A stretch of DNA of 57,401 bases, from the NCBI GenBank assembly GCA_020440825.1, contig JAGRNJ010000006.1, positions 31,999 through 89,399 of the forward strand, in the 5' to 3' direction. This DNA comes from Leptospiraceae bacterium. Its GTDB lineage: Bacteria; Spirochaetota; Leptospiria; Turneriellales; Turneriellaceae. Shown in pieces: positions 8,619 through 16,990 of this stretch. The stretch's first letter is position 1. Each line of letters begins with the position of its first letter. A program made the position numbers and the translations under genes. Below the pieces are notes generated by a model. The model saw nothing but the letters and a program-made list of their open reading frames with translations, was not told the DNA's origin and did no database searches.

Positions 8619-8785
8619 GATAAGTCTCTCTCAATTTTTGTTGTTGCGTCGCATGGCTTATTTTTTCCCGGGTCATTATACTGTACTGGTGGCCTTATAC
8701 CCTGATAAAGACTGCCTGGTTCAACCTGCGATTTTTTAAGTCTTTGTTCATTCTCTGACTGTACTATAAAAAGATTAGAGGGTAA

Positions 8786-8799
8786 ATGATTTAAATCAT
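8786..8799. promoter_or_regulatory. Fnr/DNR-type box between norE and nnrS
   Basis: ATGATTTAAATCAT is a perfect 14-base palindrome that matches TTGAT-N4-ATCAA except at the two outermost bases. It is about 33 bases before the nnrS ATG and about 170 bases before norE. A TATAGT on the minus strand at 8768-8763 could serve norE. Its closeness to the nnrS start leaves little room for a class II activator site on that side. Confidence 0.6.
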
Positions 8800-8832
8800 G
8801 GCCTTATCTCAAAAGCTGTTTACTTTATAGTT

Positions 8833-10011
8833 ATGAAAATTTTATATTCCGGTCATCCGTTCTGGTTCACTGCTTTTCGCCCATTTTTTTTATTGGCATC
8901 ACTGCAATTTGCTCTATTCTTAATTCTCTGGGTTTTCAATTACACTCAGTTTTTAAGGCTAGAGGTTTTACATTCTGGCCTTGTCTGGCACATGCATGAA
9001 ATGATTTTCGGTTTTGCCCGGGCAGTGATCATTGGCTTTCTATTCACGGCTGCCCAAAACTGGACGGGGAAGAAACTCTTAAATGGTCGTATGTTACAGT
9101 TATTTGTGATTTTATGGATTTCTGGACGCACTGCATTTTTCATTCCGGGATTTTTAATCTATCTAGCGCTTGCGGCGGATACTGTACTCAATTTTACTGC
9201 CGTTTATCTGCTGGTGAAATTTTTATTTACCCCCGGGCAAAAGCATAATCGCATTATTGCATTGCTTTTTGCATACTTTTCAGCGGTACAATTGATTGTT
9301 CAAGCTGCATTGCTGAATTATCTGGTGCCAGAAAAAATCATCCATCTAATGCATATGGGTCTACTGGTTGTCGTTTTGTATGTGATGATCATAGCCGGCC
9401 GGGTGGTCCCGTTTTTTACAGGTGTTGTATTACCCGAGGCAGGTACGCGAAGGGTTGATCTATTAGAGAAAAACATCATGTGGCTCAGCTTGCCTATCCC
9501 TATACTGGAACTCTCAGAGGTGGGGGCTTTTGCAGGCGGATGGATTGCCGCAGGGTATCTTATTCTACTCGCAGGTTTGCATGCCATAAGATGGTTTTTC
9601 TGGCATCCCTGGAAAACTTTAAGCAAACCCATTCTTTTCATATTACATATCTCTTACCTCTGGGTTCCTGTTTCCCTTGTAGCCTATGCTCTGTTCATGC
9701 TGAAGATTGCGACCCCGGGAATCGTGTGGCATTCTTTTGGGCTTGGCGTGATAGCAATGTTCATTTTGGGCATGATGACCAGAGTCTCTCTAGGGCATAC
9801 AGGCAGACCAATTGTAGCTTCTAAAAATGTGATGTTAGCTTATTTTTTGCTCGGTAGCGCAGTTTTGATTCGGGTGAGTGTCTCATTCTGGTCAAATGTC
9901 AACTTTGGCTATTTAGTATCAGGAGTATTGGCTTCGATTGCATTTTTGATTTTTTTTATAGAATATGTTCCTGTGTTAGTCTCTGCCCGACCTGATGGCA
10001 AGCAAATCTAA
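8833..10011 (+). CDS. nnrS: NnrS family haem-copper membrane protein
   Basis: A 392-residue protein with about twelve membrane helices, in the usual size range of NnrS. Family marks are HPFWFTAFRPFFLLASL at the start, LVWHMHEMIFGFARAVIIGFLFTAAQNWTG (histidines that bind haem and copper), VIAGRVVPFFTG, and IVWHSFGLGVIAMFILGMMTRVSLGHTGRP near the C-terminus. NnrS protects cells against NO and the iron-NO complexes it forms. It is convergent with norD and divergent from norE, sharing the box at 8786-8799. Confidence 0.93.
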   Translation: MKILYSGHPFWFTAFRPFFLLASLQFALFLILWVFNYTQFLRLEVLHSGLVWHMHEMIFGFARAVIIGFLFTAAQNWTGKKLLNGRMLQLFVILWISGRTAFFIPGFLIYLALAADTVLNFTAVYLLVKFLFTPGQKHNRIIALLFAYFSAVQLIVQAALLNYLVPEKIIHLMHMGLLVVVLYVMIIAGRVVPFFTGVVLPEAGTRRVDLLEKNIMWLSLPIPILELSEVGAFAGGWIAAGYLILLAGLHAIRWFFWHPWKTLSKPILFILHISYLWVPVSLVAYALFMLKIATPGIVWHSFGLGVIAMFILGMMTRVSLGHTGRPIVASKNVMLAYFLLGSAVLIRVSVSFWSNVNFGYLVSGVLASIAFLIFFIEYVPVLVSARPDGKQI

Positions 10012-10098
10012 CATTAGCAAGTTTCTTTCTGTGGGGTTCGTTAGTTTCGCTGTGCAAAGCGCAGAAATAAATCTACATAAGTTTAAATCTGCTCTGGT

Positions 10099-11832
10099 TT
10101 ATTTTGCCACAGCTATAAAAAAATCTTCCAGAGAATCAAGGTATTGGTGAGGATGAGAAAATACTCTATAGTGTGACGCTGCCATCATTCTGGGGATTGT
10201 TGGCCGGGTGCCTGCAGCGATTGCCAGGGTGTATAATTGTATTCCCTGAGTGTTCATCTCACGAATGGCCTGTTTAACATCTTCTTCACCATAGCGGCCT
10301 TCATATTTATCATAATCATTGGGGCGACCATCGGTTAGTAGAATTATCCATCGTTTGCGGGCCCTTGAATCTTTTAGCAGTTCGGTTGCATGCCGCAGGG
10401 GGGGGCCTATGCGCGTATATCCGACGGGTTGCAGACTGCCAATTTTGTCACGCACAGATTGCCATTTTTGGTGCTCTTCTTTAATGATCACATATCTGTT
10501 TTGAATTCTGGTTCGTGAGCTGAAGGCGGCAATCTGGAAGGGAACACCAATCGAGTTTAATGCTTCACAAAAAATTATTATGCTTTCTTTTTCTATATCG
10601 AGAATACGAAGACCATCGGCAAACGAATCTGTCGATAGGCTTGTGTCAATGACAAAACTCAAGACAATATCTGAGGTAGTGTTGGTCTTGCGTGTATAAA
10701 CATTCTCTGTCGGTTGCTTTTGTGCAGCCAGTTCTGAATAGCGGTCAACCAGAGCATCAAAATCAAAATCGTCTCCCGATGGCAGACGGGGTTGATTCAT
10801 TTTCAGATTCAGCAAGTTTAGCATTTTTCGCTTCAATTGATTCAAGTCATGTTGCCTATTTTTTAATACCCTTTCGGCAAAACCGGTTTGTAATGTTTTG
10901 GCAGACTCTTGAAAAACATTGCAATGTGAGGTCTTATAATCTCGTTTTCGAAAATCCCATTCATCATATACAAACGCAATTCCCGGTTCATCTTCAGATT
11001 GCATTTCGAGATTCCCGACACTTGCTCGGTCATTTTCGAGGGTAGAGTGTACAGGGTCATCACTTCGAATATAATGGCGCAATTTTACTTCAGATAGTGC
11101 CTCGTCTTGTTCTGTCATTTCATCGCTACCGTCGAGATCCCGCCATTGTCCGTCAAATTCTTCGGCTGTTTCAATTTTCTCAAAGTTATGCCCTAAAGTG
11201 TACTGCTCTATTTTTTCTTTGTCAACCTCAAGAAGCTCCGCCTGGTCATATTCTGCAATTTTCTTACTTTCTGATTTTGAAGGGTGTTCTGTTTGTGCCT
11301 GGTCGGGGCGCGTGAAAAGGCCTTTCGTAGCCTTACGAGCAGAAGGTTTATAGCTTAGGTTTTGCAAGAATGAAAATAACGTATCGTAGTGTTCTCTATT
11401 TTTACTTTTAATATTTTTCAATGTTTTTGAGACCACAAGATAATCTGATCGATAACCCGGATAATCTCTCAGTAAATCTCTTATTTTTTGAAATAGCGGC
11501 CTGTAGCCTTTAGTTGGCCCCACAGGTTGGCTGTAACTGAGTAATAATATGCATAATTTTATATAATTTGCAGATTCAGGGGTACTGGCAAGCAGCGACA
11601 TTTCATTGGGAAAGTAGAGATAACCATCGGCAATTCGCATGCCGGCAGGGATGGTTCGAATCTCGAGCATATCACCGGTAATAAGATAGAAAAGCCTTAC
11701 TAAGTGTGCAGAAATTTGATGCACTGGGAAAACGAGAAACCCCTGCTTACCGGCATGCCTCTCTTTTCGAGTTTTCTGAAATTTTTGTACTGTCTTGGCA
11801 ATTTTTCGAAATAGCCACTGATCCCATTCCAT
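10099..11832 (-). CDS. norD: NorD, VWA-domain activation protein of nitric oxide reductase
   Basis: A 577-residue cytoplasmic protein. The N-terminal 370 residues are helical and charged, with an acidic middle. The C-terminal 190 residues form a von Willebrand A domain: FVIDTSLSTD holds the MIDAS D-x-S-x-S, and ILLTDGRPNDYDKYEGRYGEEDV the later acidic loop. NorD works with the AAA+ protein NorQ to insert the non-haem iron into NorB. It begins 2 bases after norQ ends, as the last gene of norCBQD. Confidence 0.92.
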   Translation of the reverse strand: MEWDQWLFRKIAKTVQKFQKTRKERHAGKQGFLVFPVHQISAHLVRLFYLITGDMLEIRTIPAGMRIADGYLYFPNEMSLLASTPESANYIKLCILLLSYSQPVGPTKGYRPLFQKIRDLLRDYPGYRSDYLVVSKTLKNIKSKNREHYDTLFSFLQNLSYKPSARKATKGLFTRPDQAQTEHPSKSESKKIAEYDQAELLEVDKEKIEQYTLGHNFEKIETAEEFDGQWRDLDGSDEMTEQDEALSEVKLRHYIRSDDPVHSTLENDRASVGNLEMQSEDEPGIAFVYDEWDFRKRDYKTSHCNVFQESAKTLQTGFAERVLKNRQHDLNQLKRKMLNLLNLKMNQPRLPSGDDFDFDALVDRYSELAAQKQPTENVYTRKTNTTSDIVLSFVIDTSLSTDSFADGLRILDIEKESIIIFCEALNSIGVPFQIAAFSSRTRIQNRYVIIKEEHQKWQSVRDKIGSLQPVGYTRIGPPLRHATELLKDSRARKRWIILLTDGRPNDYDKYEGRYGEEDVKQAIREMNTQGIQLYTLAIAAGTRPTIPRMMAASHYRVFSHPHQYLDSLEDFFIAVAK

Positions 11833-11834
11833 AG

Positions 11835-12617
11835 TTATAGAATCAAGTTGACCATATCTTGCAGAGCTTTGATAGTATCTTCATCATCACTAAGAGGCAG
11901 TACGATCGCGGTTCGGGCTGCAAGTCGGGGAGGCAACCCGTGTACAATCAGTTTTGCTGCTGATGTCAATAAGCGCGTTGAAACGGTTTCCGCTAGGCCT
12001 AACTCTGGGCGATCTCGTATGCGTTTTCCAATCTCGACTAATTTTTTGGCAATTCCCTTTTCTGCTTTTGTTTCAGTTTCAATAATTTCTATTTCAACAG
12101 AAGCTTCAGGATACTGAAAGTCAATACTCAGAAATCTGTGGCGTGTACTTGGTTTTAGTTCTTTAAATCCCCGCTGGTATCCCGGATTATAAGAAGCAAC
12201 CAGTAGAAAATCAGGGTGTGCATTCAAAGTTTCGTTCAGACGATCGAGGAATAAAATACGTCTATGATCGGTTAATGAGTGAATGGCCACTAGAGTATCT
12301 GGGCGGGCTTCGGCAATCTCATCGAGATAGAGAATGCTGCCTTCCCTGACACCTGTGGTTAGAGGCCCATCTTGCCAGATGGTTTCTGTACCTTTAATGA
12401 GAAACCTTCCCAGCAAATCTACAGAAGAGGTTTCATCATTGCAAACAACTGTTATGAGTCTTCTATTCAGGCGGGTACTCATAAACTCCAGGAACCGGGA
12501 TTTTCCGGTTCCCGTGGGGCCTTTTAATAGCACCGGGAGTTTTTGAGTCACAGCCGCATTGAATATTTCAACTTCTGAACCAATTATTCTATAATAAGGC
12601 TCTTTAGTATCGTTCAT
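11835..12617 (-). CDS. norQ: NorQ, MoxR-type AAA+ ATPase
   Basis: A 260-residue MoxR/CbbQ-type AAA+ ATPase. Walker A is GPTGTGKS (residues 33-40), Walker B is ILYLDEIAEA (about 92-101), sensor I is VASYNPGYQRG, and SLTDHRR and TRHRFLSIDF are the arginine-finger region. It pairs with NorD for chaperone-like iron insertion into cNor. The ATG directly follows the norB stop without any gap, so translation should be coupled. Confidence 0.94.
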   Translation of the reverse strand: MNDTKEPYYRIIGSEVEIFNAAVTQKLPVLLKGPTGTGKSRFLEFMSTRLNRRLITVVCNDETSSVDLLGRFLIKGTETIWQDGPLTTGVREGSILYLDEIAEARPDTLVAIHSLTDHRRILFLDRLNETLNAHPDFLLVASYNPGYQRGFKELKPSTRHRFLSIDFQYPEASVEIEIIETETKAEKGIAKKLVEIGKRIRDRPELGLAETVSTRLLTSAAKLIVHGLPPRLAARTAIVLPLSDDEDTIKALQDMVNLIL

Positions 12618-13967
12618 TTAGTCGTTACTTTCTCCTGGAGCAAGCAGGGCTTCGTCAGTAGGTTTTCCATGTCGTATAAAGTTATATATAAAAATCAATA
12701 CACCGACAGTAAACAACGACGCAGCCAGCATCATACCGATAAAGTGAACTTCTGTTTCTTTTTGAGCGGCAAGAAAATCCATGCCTAGTTTTCTCTCAAG
12801 ATATACCTGCGCGATACCGGCAACTGCTAAGGCCCCTGTCATGCCGACCATGCCAATATTTGTAGCCCAAAATGCAATGTATCCGCTCAGGTTATCAAAT
12901 ATTTTGCGACCGGTTAACTGAGGTAAAGCGTAAATGATTACGGCAAACACTAGCATGCCATACGCACCCCAAAAAGCCATGTGGCCGTGCATCGCCGTAA
13001 TGAGAGTACCGTGTGTCCATTTGTTTACTTGTGGCCATGTATGCGCAAAACCTAAAAAGCCAGCTCCCACGAATGACATGATTGCACAACCGAGTGTCCA
13101 ATACAAAGCCAGTTTGTTGGGATGCTCTTTCCCTTTTTTACGATACATATTGATTGCCCAGATTGCCATCGCTAGAAATGCCAATGGTTCAAGTGCCGAG
13201 AACAATCCGCCGACCATTAGCCAATATTTTGGAGTTCCAATCCAGTAGTAATGGTGACCTGTTCCGAGAATACCAGAGAGAAAGGTTAAACCGACAACAA
13301 CATAAAGCCACTTTTCGACGACCTCGCGGTCTACCCCGGTGAGTTTAATCAGCAAGAATGCCAGAATTGCACCCATAATGAGTTCCCAAACCCCTTCAAC
13401 CCAAAGGTGAACAACCCACCATCGAAAATAGGAATCCATTGTGAGATTATCAAAATAGATCATTCCGGGTAAATACAGTAGGGCAGCTGCAAGTAAGCCG
13501 AAGAAAAAAACGAGCTGTGTTGTACTATGTTTTTTGGCATTCCAGATGGTCATACCAATTAAGTACAAGAACAACAAAACGTTTAGAACAACCAGAAAAT
13601 CGAGAGGTCTTGGGATCTCAAGAAACTTGCGACCTTCCCACCAGTTGAAGTGAAAACCAGCAACAGCAACAACACCCACGATAACCCATGAGATTAATTG
13701 TACCCATGCCAGTTGCGGCATGTGCAGTTCTCTGTCAGCTTCTTCAGGGATGATATAATAGGCGGCTCCCATAAAACCTGTTAAGAGCCACACAACCAAC
13801 AGGTTGGTGTGAGTGGCCCTTGCTGTGTTAAATGGAATGATATCATGTAGGCCATCCATACCGATTCGGGCAAAACCCATAATGAAGCCATATGTAACCT
13901 GGAGTACAAGCAGCAACATACACACTGCAAAAAACCAGAATGCTATTTTTTGTGATTTAAATTTCAT
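12618..13967 (-). CDS. norB: Nitric oxide reductase subunit B (cNor)
   Basis: The catalytic 12-helix subunit of cytochrome c-dependent NO reductase (2 NO to N2O), 449 residues. All metal ligands appear in order: H53 (RATHTNLL) for low-spin haem, HLWVEG with the first FeB histidine and the pocket glutamate, GTGHHYYW with the other two FeB histidines, LEPLAF with the second conserved glutamate, and AMHGHMAFWGAYG with the ligands of haem b3 and haem b. It lacks the N-terminal cytochrome-like extension of quinol-dependent qNor, consistent with a separate NorC. AGGGAGGG lies before the ATG. Confidence 0.97.
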   Translation of the reverse strand: MKFKSQKIAFWFFAVCMLLLVLQVTYGFIMGFARIGMDGLHDIIPFNTARATHTNLLVVWLLTGFMGAAYYIIPEEADRELHMPQLAWVQLISWVIVGVVAVAGFHFNWWEGRKFLEIPRPLDFLVVLNVLLFLYLIGMTIWNAKKHSTTQLVFFFGLLAAALLYLPGMIYFDNLTMDSYFRWWVVHLWVEGVWELIMGAILAFLLIKLTGVDREVVEKWLYVVVGLTFLSGILGTGHHYYWIGTPKYWLMVGGLFSALEPLAFLAMAIWAINMYRKKGKEHPNKLALYWTLGCAIMSFVGAGFLGFAHTWPQVNKWTHGTLITAMHGHMAFWGAYGMLVFAVIIYALPQLTGRKIFDNLSGYIAFWATNIGMVGMTGALAVAGIAQVYLERKLGMDFLAAQKETEVHFIGMMLAASLFTVGVLIFIYNFIRHGKPTDEALLAPGESND

Positions 13968-13982
13968 TTTTCCCTCCCTATG

Positions 13983-14672
13983 TTATTTAAGTTTGATGAG
14001 GAAGGTCACGATTTCTTCCCGTTCGGCATCTGTTAATGGCATCTGGGGCATCGCAGTGCCAGGCTTTACTAGTTGAGGATCTTTTATCCATTTATCCAGG
14101 TATGCCAGATCATATTTTGAGCCTACGCCGTCTAAGGCAGGGCCTACTACGCCGCCCTTGCCATTTAGTTTATGGCAGGCAGTGCACAACTGTGCAAATT
14201 TCTCAGGCGGCGGTTCTGATACTTTGGAAGAAACCGTCGATTCTGTGGCAGGTGGCTTTATGTTGGGTTCAGGCGGCCAGCCATTCGTGTCAATGTTGCC
14301 CACCCATTCTAAAAAAGCTAATACATTATCTTTCTGTTCTTCTGTAAAATTATACTGTATCATTTTTCGCTGCCCTGGATACATTGCCTGTGGATCTGTT
14401 AAAAATGTTTTCAGATATGTTTTTCCTTTTTGTTTTACAATCTTTGTTAGGTCAGGTGCATAATAGGCCCCTTCACCAAGAAGAGTATGGCAGCCCATAC
14501 AGTTGTTGGTTTCCCATATATGTTTACCCGCTTTTACTTCTGCACTTAAATTTTGTGCGTTTGTTCTCTTACTCATCTGCCGCATGGTATCCCAGGTTAA
14601 CCCTAGAAATACGGCACTGAATAAAAATGTCCCAACTAAAAAGAATAGTCGGGCCTGTGATTTTGACAGCAT
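13983..14672 (-). CDS. norC: Nitric oxide reductase subunit C with an extra cytochrome c domain
   Basis: A membrane-anchored cytochrome c that feeds electrons to NorB. Residues 8-28 form the membrane anchor; the first haem site is CMGCH at 58-62, followed by the standard NorC end NIDTNGWPP near residue 133. Ordinary NorC stops there at about 150 residues. This one continues with a Pro/Ser/Glu linker and a second cytochrome c domain, CTACH at 163-167 with distal Met in TAMPQMP, for 229 residues in total. ATG at 14672 is preferred over the TTG four codons earlier because GGAGG sits just before it. Confidence 0.93.
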   Translation of the reverse strand: MLSKSQARLFFLVGTFLFSAVFLGLTWDTMRQMSKRTNAQNLSAEVKAGKHIWETNNCMGCHTLLGEGAYYAPDLTKIVKQKGKTYLKTFLTDPQAMYPGQRKMIQYNFTEEQKDNVLAFLEWVGNIDTNGWPPEPNIKPPATESTVSSKVSEPPPEKFAQLCTACHKLNGKGGVVGPALDGVGSKYDLAYLDKWIKDPQLVKPGTAMPQMPLTDAEREEIVTFLIKLK

Positions 14673-14757
14673 GCTTGCCTCCAACTGTTATAAAAATTCT
14701 GCAGGAATCTCATTAGATCCACATTCAATCACTTCACTAATATGAAATAAGAAAATA

Positions 14758-14779
14758 GTCATTGATCTAGATCAATGAC
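14758..14779. promoter_or_regulatory. 22-bp perfect palindrome with consensus Fnr/DNR box
   Basis: The core TTGATCTAGATCAA (14762-14775) is an exact match to TTGAT-N4-ATCAA, and the symmetry continues four more bases each side, starting GTCA and ending TGAC. It sits between divergent norC (start 14672) and the RIC gene (start 14825), 46 bases before the latter, so one site could control both. This is the best box in the window. Confidence 0.82.
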
Positions 14780-14824
14780 AAAGTATATAAACCTGCTAAA
14801 ATTCTATGATTGATGGGGGGATTT

Positions 14825-15598
14825 ATGAAAATTATAGAAAAGACTATGAAAATCGAAAATATTGTCGCGAGCTACCCTGAGACTGCCAGGGTTTTTATCG
14901 ACTATGAGATAGGGTTTTGCTGTTCAGGTAATGATACCATAACGCAAATCTGTCAGGATCGAAAAATCAATGCAAGTAATTTAGTTATTGATTTATGTGA
15001 TGCTATCTTAAACCACGAAACAGGAAAATATTATCTACCAGATAATGCATCTGTTCCAGATATAATTGCCATTTTACAATTTGTGTATCATAAAGAACTG
15101 AAAAATGATATTGAGCTGGCATTTGATCTTTCAGTTCGGGCATCGATTGAGCAGGGTTCTAACCACCCAAATTTGTATCAGATTGTAAAAGACCTTGAAG
15201 AGTTGAGATTTGATCTTTTCCCACATTTAAACAAAGAAGAAAAAGTAATATTTCCGTGGTTTCTATCAATTTTCTATGCTTCTGAGAATCATGGTGAGGT
15301 AGAGAATATTATTCGAAAGAATATTCCCCTGAAATACCCGATATGGCAGTTACAATATGACCATGATTTCTTCAAAGCCGCGCTTAAAAATCTACACGAT
15401 CTGACAGATTGCTTTTTAATCCAGAGAGAGACTCCAGCGATTATTCGTGAGCTTACAAAGACACTTCAGAGAATTGATCTCAATTTTAACAATGCTACAG
15501 AAATTGAAGACAAAGTTCTAAACAATGCAATGCTCAAAATTGAAACAAAAGTACTTTCTGACAATGTGCATGATAATATCAGAAATTATATGATTTAA
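14825..15598 (+). CDS. RIC/ScdA-YtfE-like iron-centre repair protein
   Basis: A 257-residue protein of the RIC (ScdA/YtfE/DnrN) type, which repairs iron-sulfur centres damaged by NO. The N-terminal ScdA_N domain has the SYPETARVFIDYEIGFCC pattern (two cysteines about residue 31). The hemerythrin-like part shows FVYHKEL, FPHLNKEEKVIFPWF and QYDHDFF, matching three of the four ligand motifs. The last motif (H-x3-E in YtfE) reads ATEIED, keeping the glutamate but not the histidine. ATG at 14825 follows GGGGGG at 14815-14820. It is divergent from norC across the palindrome. Confidence 0.75.
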   Translation: MKIIEKTMKIENIVASYPETARVFIDYEIGFCCSGNDTITQICQDRKINASNLVIDLCDAILNHETGKYYLPDNASVPDIIAILQFVYHKELKNDIELAFDLSVRASIEQGSNHPNLYQIVKDLEELRFDLFPHLNKEEKVIFPWFLSIFYASENHGEVENIIRKNIPLKYPIWQLQYDHDFFKAALKNLHDLTDCFLIQRETPAIIRELTKTLQRIDLNFNNATEIEDKVLNNAMLKIETKVLSDNVHDNIRNYMI

Positions 15599-15641
15599 GG
15601 GTAACTCTAAAAAGTGACTTTTCCCTTTAATTTGTGTCGGT

Positions 15642-15678
15642 AGGGCAGTTCGAAAAGCCAAGTTTTTTGAGCTGCCTT
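15642..15678. terminator. Hairpin after the RIC gene
   Basis: AGGGCAGTTCGAAAA (from 15642) pairs with the mirrored stretch ending GAGCTGCCTT (15678), about 15 pairs with three G-T wobbles around a short loop. It starts 44 bases after the RIC stop. No long T-run follows on the plus strand, so termination is likely but not certain. Confidence 0.45.
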
Positions 15679-15859
15679 TAACGAATCCTGAAAGTGGCTG
15701 TATCAAAAGTTGATTCCTTGGCCTAATGGTTAGTCACTGAAAAGGTTTTCCTCTAAAATGACTGGGGCAGCACAGAATATTCATTAATTGCGGGAATTGC
15801 TGTACAAATTTAGTGGTAAAATTTGATTTTTTGTTTACAAGACGCTTTTCTGAGGTGAG

Positions 15860-16360
15860 CTAAAAATATAAGCCCCGGGATATTGCTATTCCCAGTAAAA
15901 AAAGAGAGAGGGTCAAAAGAAAACCGAATCGACCAAGTATTGAGCTGGACTTACGGAATTTTTCTTTAAGCTCAATTTGATCTTTCTTTAGTTCAAAGCT
16001 TTTAGGCCCCAGGTAAAAATCATGATAGATTTGCAAAATCACTAGAAAGAAAAATAGTGAAAATTTTAAGACAACGGTCCTCAAAAAACCAGAATTGTCT
16101 GAGGTGAAGTGCAGAATATCTGTCATAGTATACCCTCTCTGTAAAACCAACAGTACCCCGCTCAAAAAAGATATTAACAATAAGAAATAGCTGTATTTAC
16201 GAAACTCAAGGGCTAAAGAGTATATGATTTGTGGTTTTTGCTGTTTGAGAGAGTCATTTCGAGATAAAAATCTAATTATTAGTACAAAAAAAATATTGCC
16301 CCCGAACCAAATCGTCGCGGGCAATAAATGTAAAGTAACCAGTATATAGTTGAGTGTCAC
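15860..16360 (-). CDS. CopD-like membrane protein, nirK-linked
   Basis: A 166-residue four-helix membrane protein. It starts MTLNYILVTLHLLPATIWFGGN, the same H-x-L-x-A-T-I-W-x-G-G pattern seen in the CopD-like protein at 7271-7723, and has LQIYHDFYLGPK before the last helix. The GTG start overlaps the stop of the sco gene by four bases (GTGA), so it belongs to the nirK-nirV-sco-copD unit. CopD relatives move copper across the inner membrane. Supplying copper to NirK is an inference from position. Confidence 0.72.
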   Translation of the reverse strand: MTLNYILVTLHLLPATIWFGGNIFFVLIIRFLSRNDSLKQQKPQIIYSLALEFRKYSYFLLLISFLSGVLLVLQRGYTMTDILHFTSDNSGFLRTVVLKFSLFFFLVILQIYHDFYLGPKSFELKKDQIELKEKFRKSSSILGRFGFLLTLSLFLLGIAISRGLYF

Positions 16361-16971
16361 AAACCTTTCAAAGTATCGAGAATAGGCTTGAAACTGCCAT
16401 TTAAACCTTCAATTCTTTCTACTACATTTCCTTGTTCATTTAGTAAGCTAATCACGGCAGAATGGTTAAACTCTAAATCTTTTCGCTGCTCGTAATTTAT
16501 TCCTAATACTACAGCTAGAGTTCGAATTGAGTCTTCGGAACCATTTAGTAGATACCAGTCACCAGTGAGCTTCATTTTTTCAGCATACTTTGCCAAAGCT
16601 TCGGGCGTGTCTTTTTTCGAATCGAATGAAGCGGCAATCATGACAGGCTTCTTGTCGTCGGCTTGTGCTTCTTTCTGAATACCTTGCATATTCGAAATAG
16701 TACGCGGGCAGATGCTTTCACAACTTGCATAAAACATAGAAATTATCACTGGACGACCCTTGAAAGCGGATAATTTAACTTCTTTGTTTTCTTGTGTTTT
16801 CCATGAATTATCTAAATCATAGATTGATCCGTCGCTGGCAGTTCCAGCTTTCATCAGGTGATCACCATGACCCTCATGAGAGCTGTGATCTGTATGAGAA
16901 TGCTCTTTGCAAGATGTGGCAAACAAAACTAAACCTGAAAAAGTAAGAAACATCATAAATTTTTTTTTCAT
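16357..16971 (-). CDS. SCO1/SenC copper chaperone lipoprotein
   Basis: A 204-residue thioredoxin-fold copper chaperone. Residues 1-21 form a lipoprotein signal (LVLFATSC), followed by a histidine-rich stretch (HSHTDHSSHEGHGDH). The SCO core has the copper site CESIC in YASCESICPRTISNMQ and the third ligand H in LEFNHSAVISLL. SCO proteins usually load CuA of cytochrome oxidase; no oxidase subunit II is present here, and the gene stands between nirV and copD in the nirK operon, so NirK is the likely client. AAGGAG precedes the ATG. Confidence 0.92.
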   Translation of the reverse strand: MKKKFMMFLTFSGLVLFATSCKEHSHTDHSSHEGHGDHLMKAGTASDGSIYDLDNSWKTQENKEVKLSAFKGRPVIISMFYASCESICPRTISNMQGIQKEAQADDKKPVMIAASFDSKKDTPEALAKYAEKMKLTGDWYLLNGSEDSIRTLAVVLGINYEQRKDLEFNHSAVISLLNEQGNVVERIEGLNGSFKPILDTLKGL

Positions 16972-16990
16972 TTCAATCTCCTTATTGTTG

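Noticed and set aside
15718-15790. D-arm-like sequence TGGCCTAATGGTTAGTCACTG suggesting a tRNA
   Set aside because: No matching acceptor stem, anticodon arm or GGTTCRA T-loop could be placed. Similar checks elsewhere gave no tRNA.
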